From an uncultured Clostridia bacterium (GTDB lineage Bacteria > Bacillota > Clostridia > TANB77 > CAG-508), in contig CALXVO010000025.1 of NCBI GenBank assembly GCA_944392065.1, positions 1 to 13,165 of the forward strand: a stretch of 13,165 nucleotides of DNA, written 5' to 3'. The notes beneath the pieces are model-generated. The model did not search any database. It was given only the letters and a program-made list of their open reading frames with translations, and was not told where the DNA came from. A program made the translations under genes and the position numbers. Of the stretch, positions 12,154 through 13,165 are shown piece after piece. Each line of letters begins with the position of its first letter. The stretch's first letter is position 1.

Positions 12154-13165
12154 ATGTGTGGTATTGTAGGATACGTTGGTAGCAAAAAAGCTACACCTAT
12201 ACTAATTGATGGGCTTTTAAGCCTAGAATATAGAGGATATGATTCTGCTGGAATTGCAACTATAGAGAAAGATACTATTAAAGCAATGAAGGCAAAAGGA
12301 AGGGTAAAAAATTTATATGATTTAGATGGGATTAATGATTTAGCAGGTACAATAGGAATTGCTCACACAAGATGGGCAACCCATGGTAAACCTTCTCCAG
12401 AAAATGCACATCCTCATTTGGATAATAGCAACACTTTTGCTGTTGTTCATAATGGAATTATTGAAAATTATTCAGATTTAAAAGAATTTTTAGTTTCAAA
12501 AGGATATCATTTTATTTCACAAACAGATACAGAAGTAATTCCTAATTTAATTCATTATTATTATACTAATGGACCTATTTCTGTTGTAAATAATCCTAAG
12601 CAGAAATTTTTAGGAGCTGTAAAATCTGCTGTTTATGATTTAAAAGGAAGTTATGCTATAGAAGTTATATCTACAATTTGTCCAGAAGAAATGATAGTAG
12701 TTAGAAAAGATAGCCCTTTAGTTATTGGGAAAGGGAATGGAGAAAATTATATCGCATCAGATATTCCAGCTATTTTAAAATATACTAAAGACTTTTATTT
12801 ACTAGACGACAATGAATTTGCTGTTGTTAGCGAAGATACTATTCAGTTTTTTGATAATAGTCTAGTAGAGCATAATAAACCTATTAAAAATATAGAATGG
12901 GACGCCAATGCTGCTGGTAAAGATGGATATGAGGATTATATGCTTAAAGAAATTTATGAGCAGCCAACTGCTATTAGAGAAACTATAGGATCACGTTTCC
13001 GCTTAGGAGAAAACTGTTCTTTTGATGATATAGATATATCCAAAGAATACTTAAGTAGTGTTAACAAAATTTTTATAGTTGCTTGTGGAACTGCAATGCA
13101 TGCTGGACTTTCTGGTAAAACTTTAATTGAAAACTTATGCAAAATTCCTACAGAAGTAGATATTG
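12154..13165 (+). CDS. glmS: Glutamine-fructose-6-phosphate aminotransferase (isomerizing), N-terminal part
   Basis: Makes glucosamine-6-phosphate from fructose-6-phosphate and glutamine, the first step to UDP-GlcNAc and the cell wall. The first 337 codons are present; the window ends in the gene. The class II glutaminase domain starts at Cys2 (MCGIVGYVG) and includes YRGYDSAGIA (26-35), HTRWATHGKP (71-80), HNGIIENY (99-106) and TDTEVI (124-129). EDYMLKEIYEQP (260-271) is the linker, and the first SIS sugar-isomerase domain opens with VACGTAMHAG (309-318). AAGGAGG lies about nine bases before the ATG. Expression is controlled by the ribozyme in the leader. Confidence 0.97.
   Translation, partial: MCGIVGYVGSKKATPILIDGLLSLEYRGYDSAGIATIEKDTIKAMKAKGRVKNLYDLDGINDLAGTIGIAHTRWATHGKPSPENAHPHLDNSNTFAVVHNGIIENYSDLKEFLVSKGYHFISQTDTEVIPNLIHYYYTNGPISVVNNPKQKFLGAVKSAVYDLKGSYAIEVISTICPEEMIVVRKDSPLVIGKGNGENYIASDIPAILKYTKDFYLLDDNEFAVVSEDTIQFFDNSLVEHNKPIKNIEWDANAAGKDGYEDYMLKEIYEQPTAIRETIGSRFRLGENCSFDDIDISKEYLSSVNKIFIVACGTAMHAGLSGKTLIENLCKIPTEVDI

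Noticed and set aside
12954..13142. 62-codon minus-strand frame inside glmS
   Set aside because: Shadow of the glmS coding sequence, which runs off the window.

Overview
The window is AT-rich DNA with strong AGGAGG-type ribosome binding sites. Its gene set (lexA, obg, mreB/mbl, rpsF-ssb-rpsR, and glmS behind a glmS ribozyme) points to a low-GC Firmicute, most likely a member of the Clostridia. I cannot place it to species. Everything except glmS at the right edge is read from the minus strand.

Layout from left to right. (1) The 5' end of a TetR-type regulator gene (1-122) with a good promoter. (2) About 570 bases with no gene (211-784), holding three large nested inverted repeats side by side. 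(3) A lone mreB/mbl gene (796-1794). Its leader carries a MITE-like repeat, and a second copy lies just beyond the promoter. (4) A terminator, then a two-gene unit of lexA and a small membrane-anchored FxLYD-like protein. (5) Repeat and hairpin sequences (3617-3809) that run into the obg stop codon, then trpS-obg as a tight pair. The TrpRS has a cysteine pattern close to that of the iron-sulfur TrpRS of Thermotoga maritima. (6) A remnant of a HEPN (HI0074-like) gene, then a zinc/manganese-type ABC uptake locus znuA-znuC-znuB (9125 down to 6319), in which the permease reading frame is broken by one extra base. (7) A patatin-like esterase. (8) The rpsF-ssb-rpsR operon with a clear promoter and terminator. 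(9) A weak small ORF. (10) On the plus strand, a glmS promoter, glmS ribozyme and the first 337 codons of glmS, cut by the window edge.

Most of the genes are housekeeping: cell shape, SOS repression, ribosome assembly GTPase, tRNA charging, single-strand DNA binding, two ribosomal proteins and amino-sugar synthesis. The less ordinary content is the density of non-coding inverted repeats placed just after stop codons or in leaders, the broken metal permease, the unusual ligand residues in its binding protein, the Fe-S-type TrpRS and a lexA promoter without the usual Firmicute LexA box. I saw no rRNA, tRNA, CRISPR array, complete transposase or phage gene.
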